Assembly: GCA_035651455.1 (NCBI GenBank)
Contig: DASRFR010000029.1
Location: 1 to 64,000 of the forward strand
Direction of reading: 5' to 3'
Length of the DNA: 64,000 bases
From: DASRFR01 sp035651455
GTDB lineage: Bacteria; Acidobacteriota; Terriglobia; Terriglobales; Acidobacteriaceae
Shown here: piece by piece, positions 8,183-17,154 of the stretch
Numbering within the stretch: the stretch's first letter is position 1
How the letters are laid out: the number at the start of each line of letters is the position of its first letter
Position numbers and translations under genes: made by a program
Notes under the pieces: model-generated
Databases searched by the model: none
The model's input: only the letters and a program-made list of their open reading frames with translations
Told to the model about the DNA's origin: nothing

Positions 8183-8555
8183 GCTCTGAACCCGTTCCCA
8201 GGTCATAGCCGCATCAGCATCACGGGTTGAAGTGGCAATCGTGCTACCAAGGCGGTACGCCCAAAGGCATTATTTTTCAAGAGCTTACAATCGAAAGACT
8301 TCGTTTCTGGCGGACGAGGGTGCAAGATGTTGCAGCATTCAGGGCGTCAGCGGTGTTGCCCACAAACGAAAGGGCTAGGAGACGCCGGGTCCCTGTTCCA
8401 AAAAATCGATTCCGTTCCACTAATCTCAGGAGGTATCCGCAGGGTGACAGGAGAACTCCGGGTTGTGAGCCAGATCACATCGTTCTATGAGCATTAGCCG
8501 GAAAATTTTGTCAGGCAGTCGCAGACATGCCAGTGACGCGAACCGCGGAGGACCC
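8183..8555. other. 373-bp divergent intergenic region
   Basis: The gap lies between the divergent genes at 7736-8182 and 8556-9230. It holds the Crp-like site at 8464-8479; otherwise I see no gene, tRNA or strong hairpin in it. Confidence 0.5.
8464..8479. promoter_or_regulatory. Crp-type operator (TGTGA-N6-TCACA)
   Basis: TGTGAGCCAGATCACA is a perfect two-half-site match to the Crp consensus. Its centre lies 84 bp before ATG 8556. If the site were activating from about -41 or -61, transcription would start near 8513-8533, leaving a normal leader for 8556; this argues against the upstream ATG at 8487. Confidence 0.65.
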
Positions 8556-9230
8556 ATGTTTGAGCAAGAGTTGGAAATGGAAACGAAGCAGGGTTCGGTG
8601 GTGCCATTGCTTCTGATCGTTGCCCTGATTGTCGCCATTGCGGGCATGGCCGTTTACTACCTGCTGCAAGCCAGAGAGGTGCTCACGCAAGAGCAGGCCA
8701 CGCCACAAGTGGCGGCGTCCATGGCGGCCCTGGGACCAGTTACGACGCATTTCGCGGTGGGCCTGGTGAAGGCGAGCGTGGCCGAGAAACCGCACGATCC
8801 CAATTATCGCTTGATGGAAAAAGCCGGCCTGATCAAGATCGGCAAAGACCAGGGATGGAAGACGCCAGTGCAGTTAACCGACAAGGGTAAGAGTTGGTTG
8901 TCGGAAATCAAGGGCATCGGACAATCGAAAGATAAGGATGGCACAGATCTTTACGTTGTACCGCTGGCGGAGAGAAAACTGATGAACATCACGAAGATCA
9001 CGATGACGGGAACTGGTCATGCAAACGTGGAGTTCACCTGGAAGTGGGAAACCAACAAAATGGGCGATCTGTTCGACGCGAGCGGGACTATGGTCAAGAG
9101 CTTCAATACCTGGGACCGTTCGACGCTCATCGATCACTATGGCGCGAACTTCTATCACAACGAACCAACCAAAGCGGTGCTGGCGTTCGCGAAGGGCGAT
9201 AAGGGCTGGCAGATCGCCCCGGAATACTGA
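8556..9230 (+). CDS. Membrane-anchored protein of unknown function
   Basis: This protein has 224 residues from ATG 8556, which is preceded by GCGGAGGACCC; the in-frame ATG at 8487 lies only 8 bp from a perfect Crp-type operator and is unlikely. One transmembrane helix (about 14-36, VVPLLLIVALIVAIAGMAVYYLL) follows a short acidic cytoplasmic tail. The rest is a soluble alpha/beta domain containing LMEKAGLIKIGKDQGWKTPVQLTDKG, which looks like a small winged-helix-like unit, and a beta-rich part with VEFTWKWETNKMGDLFD. I do not recognise the family. The operator upstream suggests control by the Crp/Fnr regulator encoded at 16213-16920. A bidirectional terminator follows. Confidence 0.75.
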   Translation: MFEQELEMETKQGSVVPLLLIVALIVAIAGMAVYYLLQAREVLTQEQATPQVAASMAALGPVTTHFAVGLVKASVAEKPHDPNYRLMEKAGLIKIGKDQGWKTPVQLTDKGKSWLSEIKGIGQSKDKDGTDLYVVPLAERKLMNITKITMTGTGHANVEFTWKWETNKMGDLFDASGTMVKSFNTWDRSTLIDHYGANFYHNEPTKAVLAFAKGDKGWQIAPEY

Positions 9231-9260
9231 CGGGAAGATTCTTTAAGGCTGATTGAAAAG

Positions 9261-9287
9261 AGAGCGGCCCCGCGCCGCTCTTTTTTG
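9261..9287. terminator. Rho-independent terminator between convergent genes
   Basis: The stem AGAGCGGC/GCCGCTCT with a 5-nt loop is followed by T7. It ends the gene at 8556-9230. An A-rich flank on the other side means it might also serve the convergent phosphoesterase gene. Confidence 0.85.
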
Positions 9288-9294
9288 TTGCGGG

Positions 9295-10185
9295 TCAAAG
9301 CAGACGGGGAGAGCCATCCCCGGCACGCAAGGTGAAGAGTGTTACCTCTGGCGGACAGTTCCAGCGCATAGCCAGACGAATAGTTCCGATGCCGCAGTTA
9401 GTGTAGAGCGTCGTGTTACCAATCTGCCGCATACCCCAGGGATACTTGCGCGCCAACTGAGGCAGGTAGGGCACGCCGATCAGAGGCAAACGGATTTGTC
9501 CACCATGAGAGTGTCCGGAAAGCTGTAAATCGATGGGCGACTTGGCTGAGTAGTCCGCATAATCGGGTTCGTGACACAACAAAACGGTCGCCTCGGTGGC
9601 TGGAATCTCTTTGAGAGTCTGGTCCAGACGCGCGGCCTTGTATAGAACATCGTCAACGCCGGCAACCCAGAGGCGAGCGCCATTTCGTTCGACAGCGTGC
9701 GAGGCGTTGCGCAAGACCTTGATGCCGCGCGATTGCAGAACCCTGGTGACAAACTCGGGATCGAAAGCGTAATCATGATTGCCCAGAACCGCGAGCAGCG
9801 GATTACGGCAGCGTATGTTGGAAAGGAGTTCGGCACACGGGGCGACCTGCTTGGCTTCTCTTGCCCCGATTCCCGCGACGTCAACCAGAGGAGTTGTAAT
9901 AAAGTCACCCGTGAGCACGACGAGATCAGCATTGAGGCCGTTTACCATCTCGACTGCCGCCTTGATAGGGGTGACGGAAAAAACGGGATCGTAGTGAAAA
10001 TCGCTCAACTGCGCGATGGTGAATCCGTGGAATTCCCCGGGCAGCCGGCGTAGCGGTACTTCGTAGCGTCGCAGTTGGGGACGCTCGGCTTCGGCCATCG
10101 GGGCCGCACAAGCGAGTCCGCCGAGACCGACGATAGCCGCCCCTCCGATCAGAAACTTACGCCTGGTTATGGGAATTTGAGTCAA
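9295..10185 (-). CDS. Tat-exported metallophosphoesterase (YkuE/YaeI-like)
   Basis: This is a 296-residue calcineurin-like phosphoesterase. The N-terminus TRRKFLIGGAAIVG (7-20) is a twin-arginine signal with a c-region ending near Ala32, so the folded, metal-loaded enzyme is probably exported. All metal-binding motifs are present: Asp62-x-His64, Gly93-Asp94, Gly135-Asn-His-Asp138, His205 in CHEPDYAD and GHSHGG (224-229). The family has di-metal (Mn/Fe/Zn) phosphodiesterases, some acting on UDP-diacylglucosamine or phospholipids; the substrate here is not determined. The gene seems monocistronic. Confidence 0.9.
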   Translation of the reverse strand: MTQIPITRRKFLIGGAAIVGLGGLACAAPMAEAERPQLRRYEVPLRRLPGEFHGFTIAQLSDFHYDPVFSVTPIKAAVEMVNGLNADLVVLTGDFITTPLVDVAGIGAREAKQVAPCAELLSNIRCRNPLLAVLGNHDYAFDPEFVTRVLQSRGIKVLRNASHAVERNGARLWVAGVDDVLYKAARLDQTLKEIPATEATVLLCHEPDYADYSAKSPIDLQLSGHSHGGQIRLPLIGVPYLPQLARKYPWGMRQIGNTTLYTNCGIGTIRLAMRWNCPPEVTLFTLRAGDGSPRLL

Positions 10186-10332
10186 AACGGTTGTGAACTG
10201 TTAATTCAATATTCTACAGGTTGGATAAGAAACACAGCGGCAGCCCGGGCCCGGTGAGTTACAAAAGTTTGCAGTTTAAGTCATTGAGCGCAGTGAGAGG
10301 GTATTCAGGTAATGCCTGCAAATGAGCGGAAC

Positions 10333-10369
10333 GCTGAGCAGGAAAGTTCAAAACGTTATCCTGCTCAGC
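10333..10369. terminator. Strong hairpin, possible terminator of the activase operon
   Basis: Perfect 11-bp inverted repeats (GCTGAGCAGGA / TCCTGCTCAGC) enclose a 15-nt loop, 67 bp past the stop of the 1171-residue gene. Neither side has a T run, so it may be an mRNA-stabilising stem or Rho-assisted site instead of an intrinsic terminator. Confidence 0.45.
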
Positions 10370-10435
10370 ACAAAACGGCGGCACTATTACAATATCGGCG
10401 GTGCCGAGGAGCGAGTCGGTGTGTTTAGACGCGTC

Positions 10436-13400
10436 CTAGTCAGCCGCCATGGCCTGCTGCTCCTGGGAAAGGCTCTGCCGTAGCTGGGCCTCGTACTCTG
10501 CCAGACGCTCATTGATCTCTTCTTCCGTTTTGCGGCGCTTAATAATGTCCTCGCGGTAGCGGCGGAGAAAGTAGTCAATAGTTTCGACGCGAATGCGGAT
10601 CGACCCTGTGGGCTTGTTTTCGTCGAGGTCCTTGAAGCAGAAGTACGGGGTGCCGGATTGCTCGATAATGCCTTCGATCACACCGTAGATGGGCGCGTCG
10701 TGACCACACTTGAAGCTTGAAATCTCGAGCGCGACCAGGTTGGGGTGACGAGCGGTAAACTTCGCCGCCCAGACCTTCTGGTTCGTACTGCAGGAATAGG
10801 AGTTCTTCCAGGCGTCGGAGATGTCAAGGGCGTGCTTGACTATCCCAGCGCGCACTTCCTCGCCGAACAGGCGCTCCAGCATGTCTTCATCGATCGGCAG
10901 CGTGTGCTGTGAGAACACCGGGTAGCCCAGCTTCTGGAACTCCTCCATGATCTCGTGGTTAAGGCCAGGATCGTGATGATAAGGACGCCCCAGCATGACA
11001 ATGCCAATACGGTCCTCACGCTCGAGTTGATCAAGCACCTGGCGCGCACGGCGGCGGATGCTGGTCTCGTAATTCGTCAGCGCTTCGAAGCCGGCTTCGA
11101 CGGCACGATCGTTTTCTTCCTGCGACAACCCCAGAATGCCCTCCCAGGCCTTAAACATCTGGTAGGCGAAAAGTTTGCGGTCCTGGAAATTGAGAATGGG
11201 ATCGACGTAGGCGACGTTGTTTTCACCAAATACGTCGTTCTCCTTGGTGAAGGCCGCTTTCACGGTTGCCGGGGTTGCGGTTACGGTCGGGCACGCATTG
11301 GTGCCGACGATGTTCACCAGCGAGGTGTGGAGCACGTCGTACATGGGAAAGAAGATCACGTTCAGCGGCTTCTTGCGGTGCTTCTCCTGGATCAGGTTGT
11401 ACACATGCGAGATGCCGATCTTTGCCGGGAAACACGGGTCAATCGCGCCGCGGCTGGCGCCCGCGCGGTATAGCTCGGAACTGGTGTAGTCGGAATAGAT
11501 AATGTTTTCCGGCTGTACGCCGAGGCTTTCGAGATAAGCATTGAACAGGGGGGAATACACGTAGGCATTGAGTACCCGAGGAATGCCTATGCGGATATTC
11601 TTGCGGTTCTGCATTAGTGCGATACGCTGTTTCGCGGCCTTGGTCCAGGCACGTGACGGGATTGGATCGGCGACACTCTTGGCGTTAGTGGGACGGAAAA
11701 CCTCGCGCGAGGCGATATCGACAAAGCTGGGATTCGCCTCCTTGACCTGGTCGAGCCCGGCCTTGATGTCTTTCATCTCGTTAACATCTTCGACGGTTCC
11801 CTTTTCGCAGGTGGCGATGATAAGACGCTGCTCGCCTTCCATCAGCGGCACTTTCGTCTTGCGCGGCTTGGGCGGCTCCAGAGAGGCGAGTGAAACGAAG
11901 CTGGTGGTCGCCGGCTGGACTTCAGTCTTGATGTCGATGAAGGTTCGCAGGCAGTTGTTCTTACAGAAATTGCAGCGTGTGTTCTCGTTGCGGGTAGTGC
12001 GGTATTCAATTCTGCGGACGGCATCGAGACCGACGAAGGTGGTGCGAACGCCATTTTTCCACAAGCGGACGGATTCGACGCCTGCTCCAATGGCGCCGGA
12101 TTCGCCGCAATGCTCGTGGACAATGACTTCCGGCCGCTTACCGGCAGCGCGAAAACTATTGTTGATGAAGTCAACTTCGGCTTTTACGACAGCCAGATTG
12201 TTTTGCGTGCCGCCTTGCAGAACGAATCGTGATCCCAGCGCAGCCAGGTTCGGAATGCTGGCAACGTAAAGGAAAACATTTTTGGGCAGCACTGCAGCCA
12301 GGCCTGCCAGAATTTCCTCCGCGCGCCAGCCTTGCCGCTGGAAATTGACGATATCGGACTGCATGAAGACGGCGCAGCCGTATCCGAATACCGGCATGGC
12401 CTGGGCTGAGAATGCCATCTCAGCGTAGTCTTCGACCTTCAGGCCAAATCCTTCTACCGTGGACTGCAGGAAATAGCCGTTTCCGGCGGAGCACTGGGTG
12501 TTGAGCTTGAAATCTTTAACGCGGCCGTTGTGCAGGATAATAAGTTTAATGTCCTGCCCTCCGACGTCCACAATGACGTGGGGATCGTCGTAGAACTTCA
12601 GCGCCGACTCTGTGTGCGCGACGGTCTCGACCAGGGCGACGTCGGCCTTGAGAACATCTTTCAAAATATCCTTTGCGTAACCGGTTGTGCCAACCCCCAG
12701 GACCTCGAGCTTGGCTCCCTGGGCCTCGACCTGCCCGCGCAGGTTTTCGAACATCTCGATCGTGTCCTGGATCGGGTTGCCGTTCGAGAGCTGGTAAGCC
12801 TTGCAAAGGATGTCGCCGTCTTCGTTCAGCAGCACGGCCTTAGTCGAAGTGGAACCACCATCGATGCCAATGAAGCCACCCACGGTCGAGTTTCTCTGAA
12901 AGCTTGCTGGCGTAAACTTCTTTCGCTTGTACTGCTCCCTGAAGAAATCGAGTTCTTTGGGATCGCTGACCAGGCCCTTGCCGCCCGACTTGGCCTTTTC
13001 TTCCTGGCGTCCATATTCGATGTAATGCACGAGCTGGTCGTAGCCGCGATAGCAACCTACACAATCGTCTTCGCCCTTGCCGAATTCAATGGCGCCGAGC
13101 GCGGCGAAATACTGGGCGTTCTGCGGGACCTTGATCAGATCTTCGGGCTTCGCGCCCGCGGGTACTTCCACTTTGCGCTCGCTCCACATGCGAGGAATAT
13201 TCGCTTGCCAGGCTTCGCGCATCCCCTTGATAAAGCTGTTCGGACCGCCGAGCAGCAGGACGTGGGGCTTGAGGGTGTTACCGCGCGTGAGAACGCTAAG
13301 GTTCTGAAGCACAATAGCGTCGAAGAGCGAAGCCATGAGTTGATCGGGAGGCGTGCCGACTTTCTGCAAACTGTTGATATCGGTCTCGGCGAACACGCCG

Positions 13401-13951
13401 CACTTCCCTGCCACTTTGTGTAGCTTGATGCCGTGGTAGCCCTGCTCGCAGAGTTCCTGCGCGGGTATTTTCAGCTTGGCATTGATCTTGTCGATCACTG
13501 CGCCCGTGCCACCGGCGCACTTGTCGTTCATGGAAGGAATCTTCTTCTTGCGTCCCGACTCCTCGTCATCCTTGAAAACAATAATCTTCGCGTCCTGACC
13601 GCCAAGTTCGACCACCGAATAAACTTCGGGATGCAGCTTCTCAACGGCCAGCGCGACTGCGGTGACTTCCTGCACGAACTTGGCGCCGATCTGGTCAGCG
13701 ATGCTCCCGCCGCCCGACCCTGTCATGAACATACGAGTGTTGTGCTTGTTCATGCCGACTTCGGCTTCCATGCGCTTCAGGAATTCCAGGGTCTTCTCGG
13801 GTTGTTTAGTGTCGTGGCGCTGGTAATCCTGCCACAGGATCTCGTCATTGGCGGCATTCACAATCACCGCCTTGACAGTGGTGGAACCTACGTCCAGTCC
13901 AACCAGGAACTTCGCGCTGTGATCGTGTCCGTGTGCCTGATGCTCGTGCAT
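10436..13951 (-). CDS. Double BadF/HgdC-type activase fused to DUF2229 (acyl-CoA dehydratase activase-related)
   Basis: This 1171-residue protein has four parts. A short His-rich start (1-12) precedes activase unit 1 (about 15-300), with the ATP-binding GLDVGSTTVKAV, ELGGQDAK and cysteines 145 (KCAGGTG) and 184 (GKCGVF), which match the two 4Fe-4S ligands of HgdC. Activase unit 2 (about 358-640) repeats the pattern: GIDGGSTSTKAV, DVGGQDIK, Cys487 and Cys526. A CNFCKNNC cluster motif (660-667) follows. The DUF2229 part starts near 795 (IRIGIPRVLNAYVYSPLF) and ends in a charged coiled coil. HgdC-type proteins drive ATP-dependent electron transfer to 2-hydroxyacyl-CoA dehydratases; the reaction of these large fused forms is not established. 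The gene lies 82 bp downstream of the dehydratase-like gene on the same strand. Confidence 0.85.
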   Translation of the reverse strand: MHEHQAHGHDHSAKFLVGLDVGSTTVKAVIVNAANDEILWQDYQRHDTKQPEKTLEFLKRMEAEVGMNKHNTRMFMTGSGGGSIADQIGAKFVQEVTAVALAVEKLHPEVYSVVELGGQDAKIIVFKDDEESGRKKKIPSMNDKCAGGTGAVIDKINAKLKIPAQELCEQGYHGIKLHKVAGKCGVFAETDINSLQKVGTPPDQLMASLFDAIVLQNLSVLTRGNTLKPHVLLLGGPNSFIKGMREAWQANIPRMWSERKVEVPAGAKPEDLIKVPQNAQYFAALGAIEFGKGEDDCVGCYRGYDQLVHYIEYGRQEEKAKSGGKGLVSDPKELDFFREQYKRKKFTPASFQRNSTVGGFIGIDGGSTSTKAVLLNEDGDILCKAYQLSNGNPIQDTIEMFENLRGQVEAQGAKLEVLGVGTTGYAKDILKDVLKADVALVETVAHTESALKFYDDPHVIVDVGGQDIKLIILHNGRVKDFKLNTQCSAGNGYFLQSTVEGFGLKVEDYAEMAFSAQAMPVFGYGCAVFMQSDIVNFQRQGWRAEEILAGLAAVLPKNVFLYVASIPNLAALGSRFVLQGGTQNNLAVVKAEVDFINNSFRAAGKRPEVIVHEHCGESGAIGAGVESVRLWKNGVRTTFVGLDAVRRIEYRTTRNENTRCNFCKNNCLRTFIDIKTEVQPATTSFVSLASLEPPKPRKTKVPLMEGEQRLIIATCEKGTVEDVNEMKDIKAGLDQVKEANPSFVDIASREVFRPTNAKSVADPIPSRAWTKAAKQRIALMQNRKNIRIGIPRVLNAYVYSPLFNAYLESLGVQPENIIYSDYTSSELYRAGASRGAIDPCFPAKIGISHVYNLIQEKHRKKPLNVIFFPMYDVLHTSLVNIVGTNACPTVTATPATVKAAFTKENDVFGENNVAYVDPILNFQDRKLFAYQMFKAWEGILGLSQEENDRAVEAGFEALTNYETSIRRRARQVLDQLEREDRIGIVMLGRPYHHDPGLNHEIMEEFQKLGYPVFSQHTLPIDEDMLERLFGEEVRAGIVKHALDISDAWKNSYSCSTNQKVWAAKFTARHPNLVALEISSFKCGHDAPIYGVIEGIIEQSGTPYFCFKDLDENKPTGSIRIRVETIDYFLRRYREDIIKRRKTEEEINERLAEYEAQLRQSLSQEQQAMAAD

Positions 13952-14033
13952 TACACCTCTCCCGTGAGTTACTCGCTATGCTGCGCAGGGAATAAAGCTG
14001 GAGAGCGGCGGCCGGCCCTCCAGCCAGCAGCCG

Positions 14034-15821
14034 CTAGGCCGCGTTCGGAACCGCTATTCCGGGAACCCGCGAACGGCGCCAGAATCGCGTGCTGTAATCC
14101 ATGCGATCGCTGACGTGCGCTACGAATTGCGCCGCCGTGCCGGCAATACCCTCGTGATGAGGCACGTGGTAGAAGGGCCGCTTCAGTTCCGGGTGTTCGT
14201 CAATGTATTCGCGGATCTCCTCCAGAGTTTTGCCGGTTGACTTCAGGACAGTTTCGAATTCCGCCTTGGCCTTGACCTTGGCTTCTCCAAGCGCCATCTG
14301 CACTCGGCTGTGGGCATTGACCTCGCCTTCACCTGAAGTTTCGATGGGCAGGAAGATCATGTCCTTGAATTTATTCACCACCGCGGATTGCACGCCGTCA
14401 GACTGCGAAGAAGGCATACACCCGAAAGGCTTCAGGGCCAGCACCATGTGACAGAGATGGTGAACGGTGTAGTAGACGTTCTTGCCGACCTCGAGGTGTC
14501 CTTCACCGCCGCGGGCGAACTGGTTGTAGAACGGATGAGCCATCTCCGCGAGTTCCTTCTGCGGAACCAGGTGATGCGTAATTCCGCCGAGATTTTTGAT
14601 GGTGCGGTGATAGAAGAAATTCCACATGATCTCGCCGAATCCAATCCCGAGCAGGCGCTTGCGCAGCCCGAGTTCGTTCGCCAAGTGTTTCTTAATTTCG
14701 TACCACTCGGGATTGCGATGTGGACGATTCACCGGCCACTTCTCTTTGGCATGCGCTTTGGCCTGGTACATGAGATAGGCCACCCAGGTCGCGATGGGCT
14801 CCACCATGACCTGCGCCCCCTCCCGCTCCAGGAAATCAAACATGTGGAAGTTGCCATCGCCTTCGGTGATCTGGGCCCAGAACTCGCCAGTGATCTTGAC
14901 CAAAGGTTTCACGCGCGTGCGGTCCACCTCGATGGTGTCCATCTTCTCGCGGGCGGCATGTAGCGCGTTGAGATAGTCCTTGCCCCACATATGCTCGTGC
15001 CATTTGCCCAACACGTTGAACGTATTGCGCAGCACCTTGTTCTTCTCGACCTTGGGCTTCAGCCAGGCGGGAGCGCGCTCCTCGATTTCGAAAGAATCGC
15101 GGTTCTTGAGGTCTTCACAAAGGCCATCTACCGCCTCGCGGAAGATGCGGTCGGTTTCGCCTTTGGTCACCTCGAAGGGGCGAATCTGGTAGATCAAGTC
15201 ATTGAAGACGTCACCAAGATGCATGGCGTTCAGCATGCCGAAGCCGAAATCGATGGTGAACTTCAGGCCCGGCTCGCCGGAAGCGGCCTTGATGCCGTCG
15301 CTATCCTTAAACAGCAGGACGCGGAAGCCGTCGAAACCTGCATTCTGCAATGCGAAGCGGTACTCGGCTTCGTACATGCCAAAGCGGCAGGGGCCGCACG
15401 ACCCGGCAGTAAAGAAGACATAGTTATCGAGAATCTGCTGGCGCGGAATGCCCTGAGATTCCAGGAATTGCAGATACTGCACCAGATTGCCGACGGTGAA
15501 GTAGGTTGGATTACACTGACCGTTATTACCGTACTCCTTGCCAATCTGGAAAGCCGACACGTTCGGGACCGGGAGCTTCTCGCACGTGTAACCGCAGCCC
15601 TGGAAGACGGCGCGAATCAAATCCTCGTGTTTCCAGGTAAAGCCGCCGAACAGGATGGTGACGCGGCTTCGCTCTTCAGCGGTAAAGGCCCGCTCGATGG
15701 GGCGATGAAAATGTTGCGGCTGATCTAAGCCAGCCAACTGGCGCAGCTTGATGCGCTCGGCGCGCAGGCGCTCCTGCAGTTCCTGGTCCAAGTCAATTTG
15801 TACGAGTCTCGAACTCGCCAT
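14034..15821 (-). CDS. 2-hydroxyacyl-CoA dehydratase-like protein
   Basis: This protein has 595 residues from ATG 15821, preceded by a clear GGAGGATTCA ribosome site; the longer frame to 15905 is not needed. It belongs to the HgdB/FldBC-like family (2-hydroxyglutaryl-CoA dehydratase D-component). Conserved cysteines that could hold Fe-S clusters are Cys103 (GQCNPTYF), Cys142 and Cys145 (SCGPCRFG), Cys457 and Cys468 (FGCMPSSQSDG). In the known enzymes, an activase injects one electron and the dehydratase removes water from a 2-hydroxyacyl-CoA. No separate second subunit is present here; the DUF2229 part of the adjacent activase may take that role, since DUF2229 itself is dehydratase-like. That pairing is an inference. 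Confidence 0.82.
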   Translation of the reverse strand: MASSRLVQIDLDQELQERLRAERIKLRQLAGLDQPQHFHRPIERAFTAEERSRVTILFGGFTWKHEDLIRAVFQGCGYTCEKLPVPNVSAFQIGKEYGNNGQCNPTYFTVGNLVQYLQFLESQGIPRQQILDNYVFFTAGSCGPCRFGMYEAEYRFALQNAGFDGFRVLLFKDSDGIKAASGEPGLKFTIDFGFGMLNAMHLGDVFNDLIYQIRPFEVTKGETDRIFREAVDGLCEDLKNRDSFEIEERAPAWLKPKVEKNKVLRNTFNVLGKWHEHMWGKDYLNALHAAREKMDTIEVDRTRVKPLVKITGEFWAQITEGDGNFHMFDFLEREGAQVMVEPIATWVAYLMYQAKAHAKEKWPVNRPHRNPEWYEIKKHLANELGLRKRLLGIGFGEIMWNFFYHRTIKNLGGITHHLVPQKELAEMAHPFYNQFARGGEGHLEVGKNVYYTVHHLCHMVLALKPFGCMPSSQSDGVQSAVVNKFKDMIFLPIETSGEGEVNAHSRVQMALGEAKVKAKAEFETVLKSTGKTLEEIREYIDEHPELKRPFYHVPHHEGIAGTAAQFVAHVSDRMDYSTRFWRRSRVPGIAVPNAA

Positions 15822-16168
15822 TGAATCCTCCAACGTGGGTAGTCTGTGGATTTTGGGGGAGCAGACGCCTGCTGGCGGTCCGCGAGGATGGTTTCGCAAA
15901 AGCAAACTCGGTCAATGTGGTGCCGTGAGACGCACCCTGATGTCGATGGGAAGCTTGGGAAAGACGATTCCCGGCGGCATCCGGCTGGCCCCGGAAGGTC
16001 TGGCAAAGCGCCACCGTTCGTACGCGCGAACCGCCGGAAGCCTGGTCAGAGCACCTGGCGAACCTGAACTGCTTAGTCACGTCCGAGCCGGCCATGTAGA
16101 AATGGGCAGGCACCATCGATCACGTCCAAATGGTCTGTTTATGTTGCGCGTTGCATATCACAACGGTA

Positions 16169-16184
16169 TGTGATCTACGTCACA
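16169..16184. promoter_or_regulatory. Crp-type operator 1 upstream of dehydratase operon
   Basis: TGTGATCTACGTCACA is a perfect TGTGA-N6-TCACA palindrome, extended by TA on both sides. Its centre lies 23 bp from that of a second perfect site and about 355 bp from the dehydratase start. Confidence 0.7.
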
Positions 16185-16191
16185 TACATCG

Positions 16192-16207
16192 TGTGATGTT
16201 TGTCACA
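16192..16207. promoter_or_regulatory. Crp-type operator 2 upstream of dehydratase operon
   Basis: TGTGATGTTTGTCACA is a second perfect TGTGA-N6-TCACA palindrome. It ends 5 bp past the stop codon of the Crp/Fnr gene. The 23-bp centre-to-centre distance is about two helical turns, so two dimers could bind on the same DNA face. Confidence 0.7.
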
Positions 16208-16212
16208 GTCCC

Positions 16213-16920
16213 TCAACTTGCCAAACGTTCGAGAGCGTTGCGGTCGCGGATAACAAGATTCGAACCGCGAATCGCAATCACACGATCACGCCGTAACTGC
16301 ACGAGCAAGCGGGTCACAGTTTCACGCGTAGTCGCCGTCATTTGTGCAATCTGTTCCTGAGTCAGCAGGAAGCGGGCGCTGGCCGCTTCATTCTGTTCCC
16401 CTGGATCGGCACAGATATTCAGGAGAAGTTGAGCGATTCGCGCTGTCGCCGTATTCAGCAATCCCAAGTTCCTAAGGCTTTCCAGGGCCTGCTGGTACTC
16501 CAGGCTAAGGATTCGCATGACATTGGCCAAGGCATCACTGGAGCTACCCAGAAAGCGAATGAAATCCTCACGCTTCATGAAGCGGACCACGGACGGGGCC
16601 AGCGTCTCTGCATTCACCTCGTAGTTTCTACGGGCGAAAGCAGCGCTGAGGCCGAGAACGTCGCCGCTTTCAGCCACCCGAAGCATCAGTGGCTTGCCGC
16701 CGCGGGAGGCTGTCACCTTCGCCTTGCCTGAGCAAAGGATAAAGACGCCGCGGCAGGGCTGATCTTCGGAAAATAGTTTCACATGAGCGGGATAGGTAAC
16801 CGCCAAGCTGATCTGATCCAAAAGCTGCAGAGTGTCAGGTGGGAGATTGCAGAAGGCCTGCTCAGACTTCGCCTTGCAGGCTGCACAGCCATCGAGAAAA
16901 AGCAAATCCGAACCCATCAA
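16213..16920 (-). CDS. Crp/Fnr-family transcription regulator
   Basis: This 235-residue protein has an N-terminal Cys motif (Cys12-x2-Cys15-x8-Cys24), a cyclic-nucleotide-binding-type beta-roll (about 30-125), a dimer helix (about 130-165) and a C-terminal winged helix-turn-helix (about 184-220). The recognition helix reads TTRETVTRLLVQL: Arg199, Glu200 and Arg204 occupy the positions that contact TGTGA in E. coli Crp (RETVGR), whereas Fnr has ETxSR there. The Cys pattern hints at an Fe-S or thiol sensor, but its spacing is not that of E. coli Fnr, so the signal is unknown. Two perfect Crp-type sites lie just past its stop. Confidence 0.9.
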   Translation of the reverse strand: MMGSDLLFLDGCAACKAKSEQAFCNLPPDTLQLLDQISLAVTYPAHVKLFSEDQPCRGVFILCSGKAKVTASRGGKPLMLRVAESGDVLGLSAAFARRNYEVNAETLAPSVVRFMKREDFIRFLGSSSDALANVMRILSLEYQQALESLRNLGLLNTATARIAQLLLNICADPGEQNEAASARFLLTQEQIAQMTATTRETVTRLLVQLRRDRVIAIRGSNLVIRDRNALERLAS

Positions 16921-17154
16921 ACTTCATCCCGCCCGAAAAGGACACTCGATGTTTGACGACGACGTAGAAAATTCTCCAGCAGAAAACCGATAGCAAATAA
17001 GGAATTAAGGATACCAGAGCGAATCGAAATCGCGGTAATTCCGTCTCCCCGATGCGAACTAAAATTCAAATCACATACAGCAAAATCTCAGGAGCGCTAA
17101 TTGGATGTGACGCTGCGCCGTTGAAAGCAGTCACGGCCGATAGTTAACTTGTAA

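Larger units (their letters stand above)
15822..16212. other. 391-bp region between Crp/Fnr gene and dehydratase operon
   Basis: The gap contains two Crp-type operators at its Crp/Fnr-proximal end. The remaining 340 bp, down to the dehydratase start, shows no convincing gene on either strand and would form a long leader if transcription starts near the operators. Confidence 0.5.

Noticed and set aside
12530..13423. A 297-codon plus-strand frame
   Set aside because: Shadow of the double activase gene. The activase motifs on the minus strand are unambiguous.
14388..15728. Plus-strand frames of 191 and 245 codons
   Set aside because: Both are shadows of the dehydratase-like gene.
16151..16163. 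A third Crp half-site (TCACA at 16158) next to the tandem operators
   Set aside because: The partner half reads CGCGT, so there is no complete palindrome.
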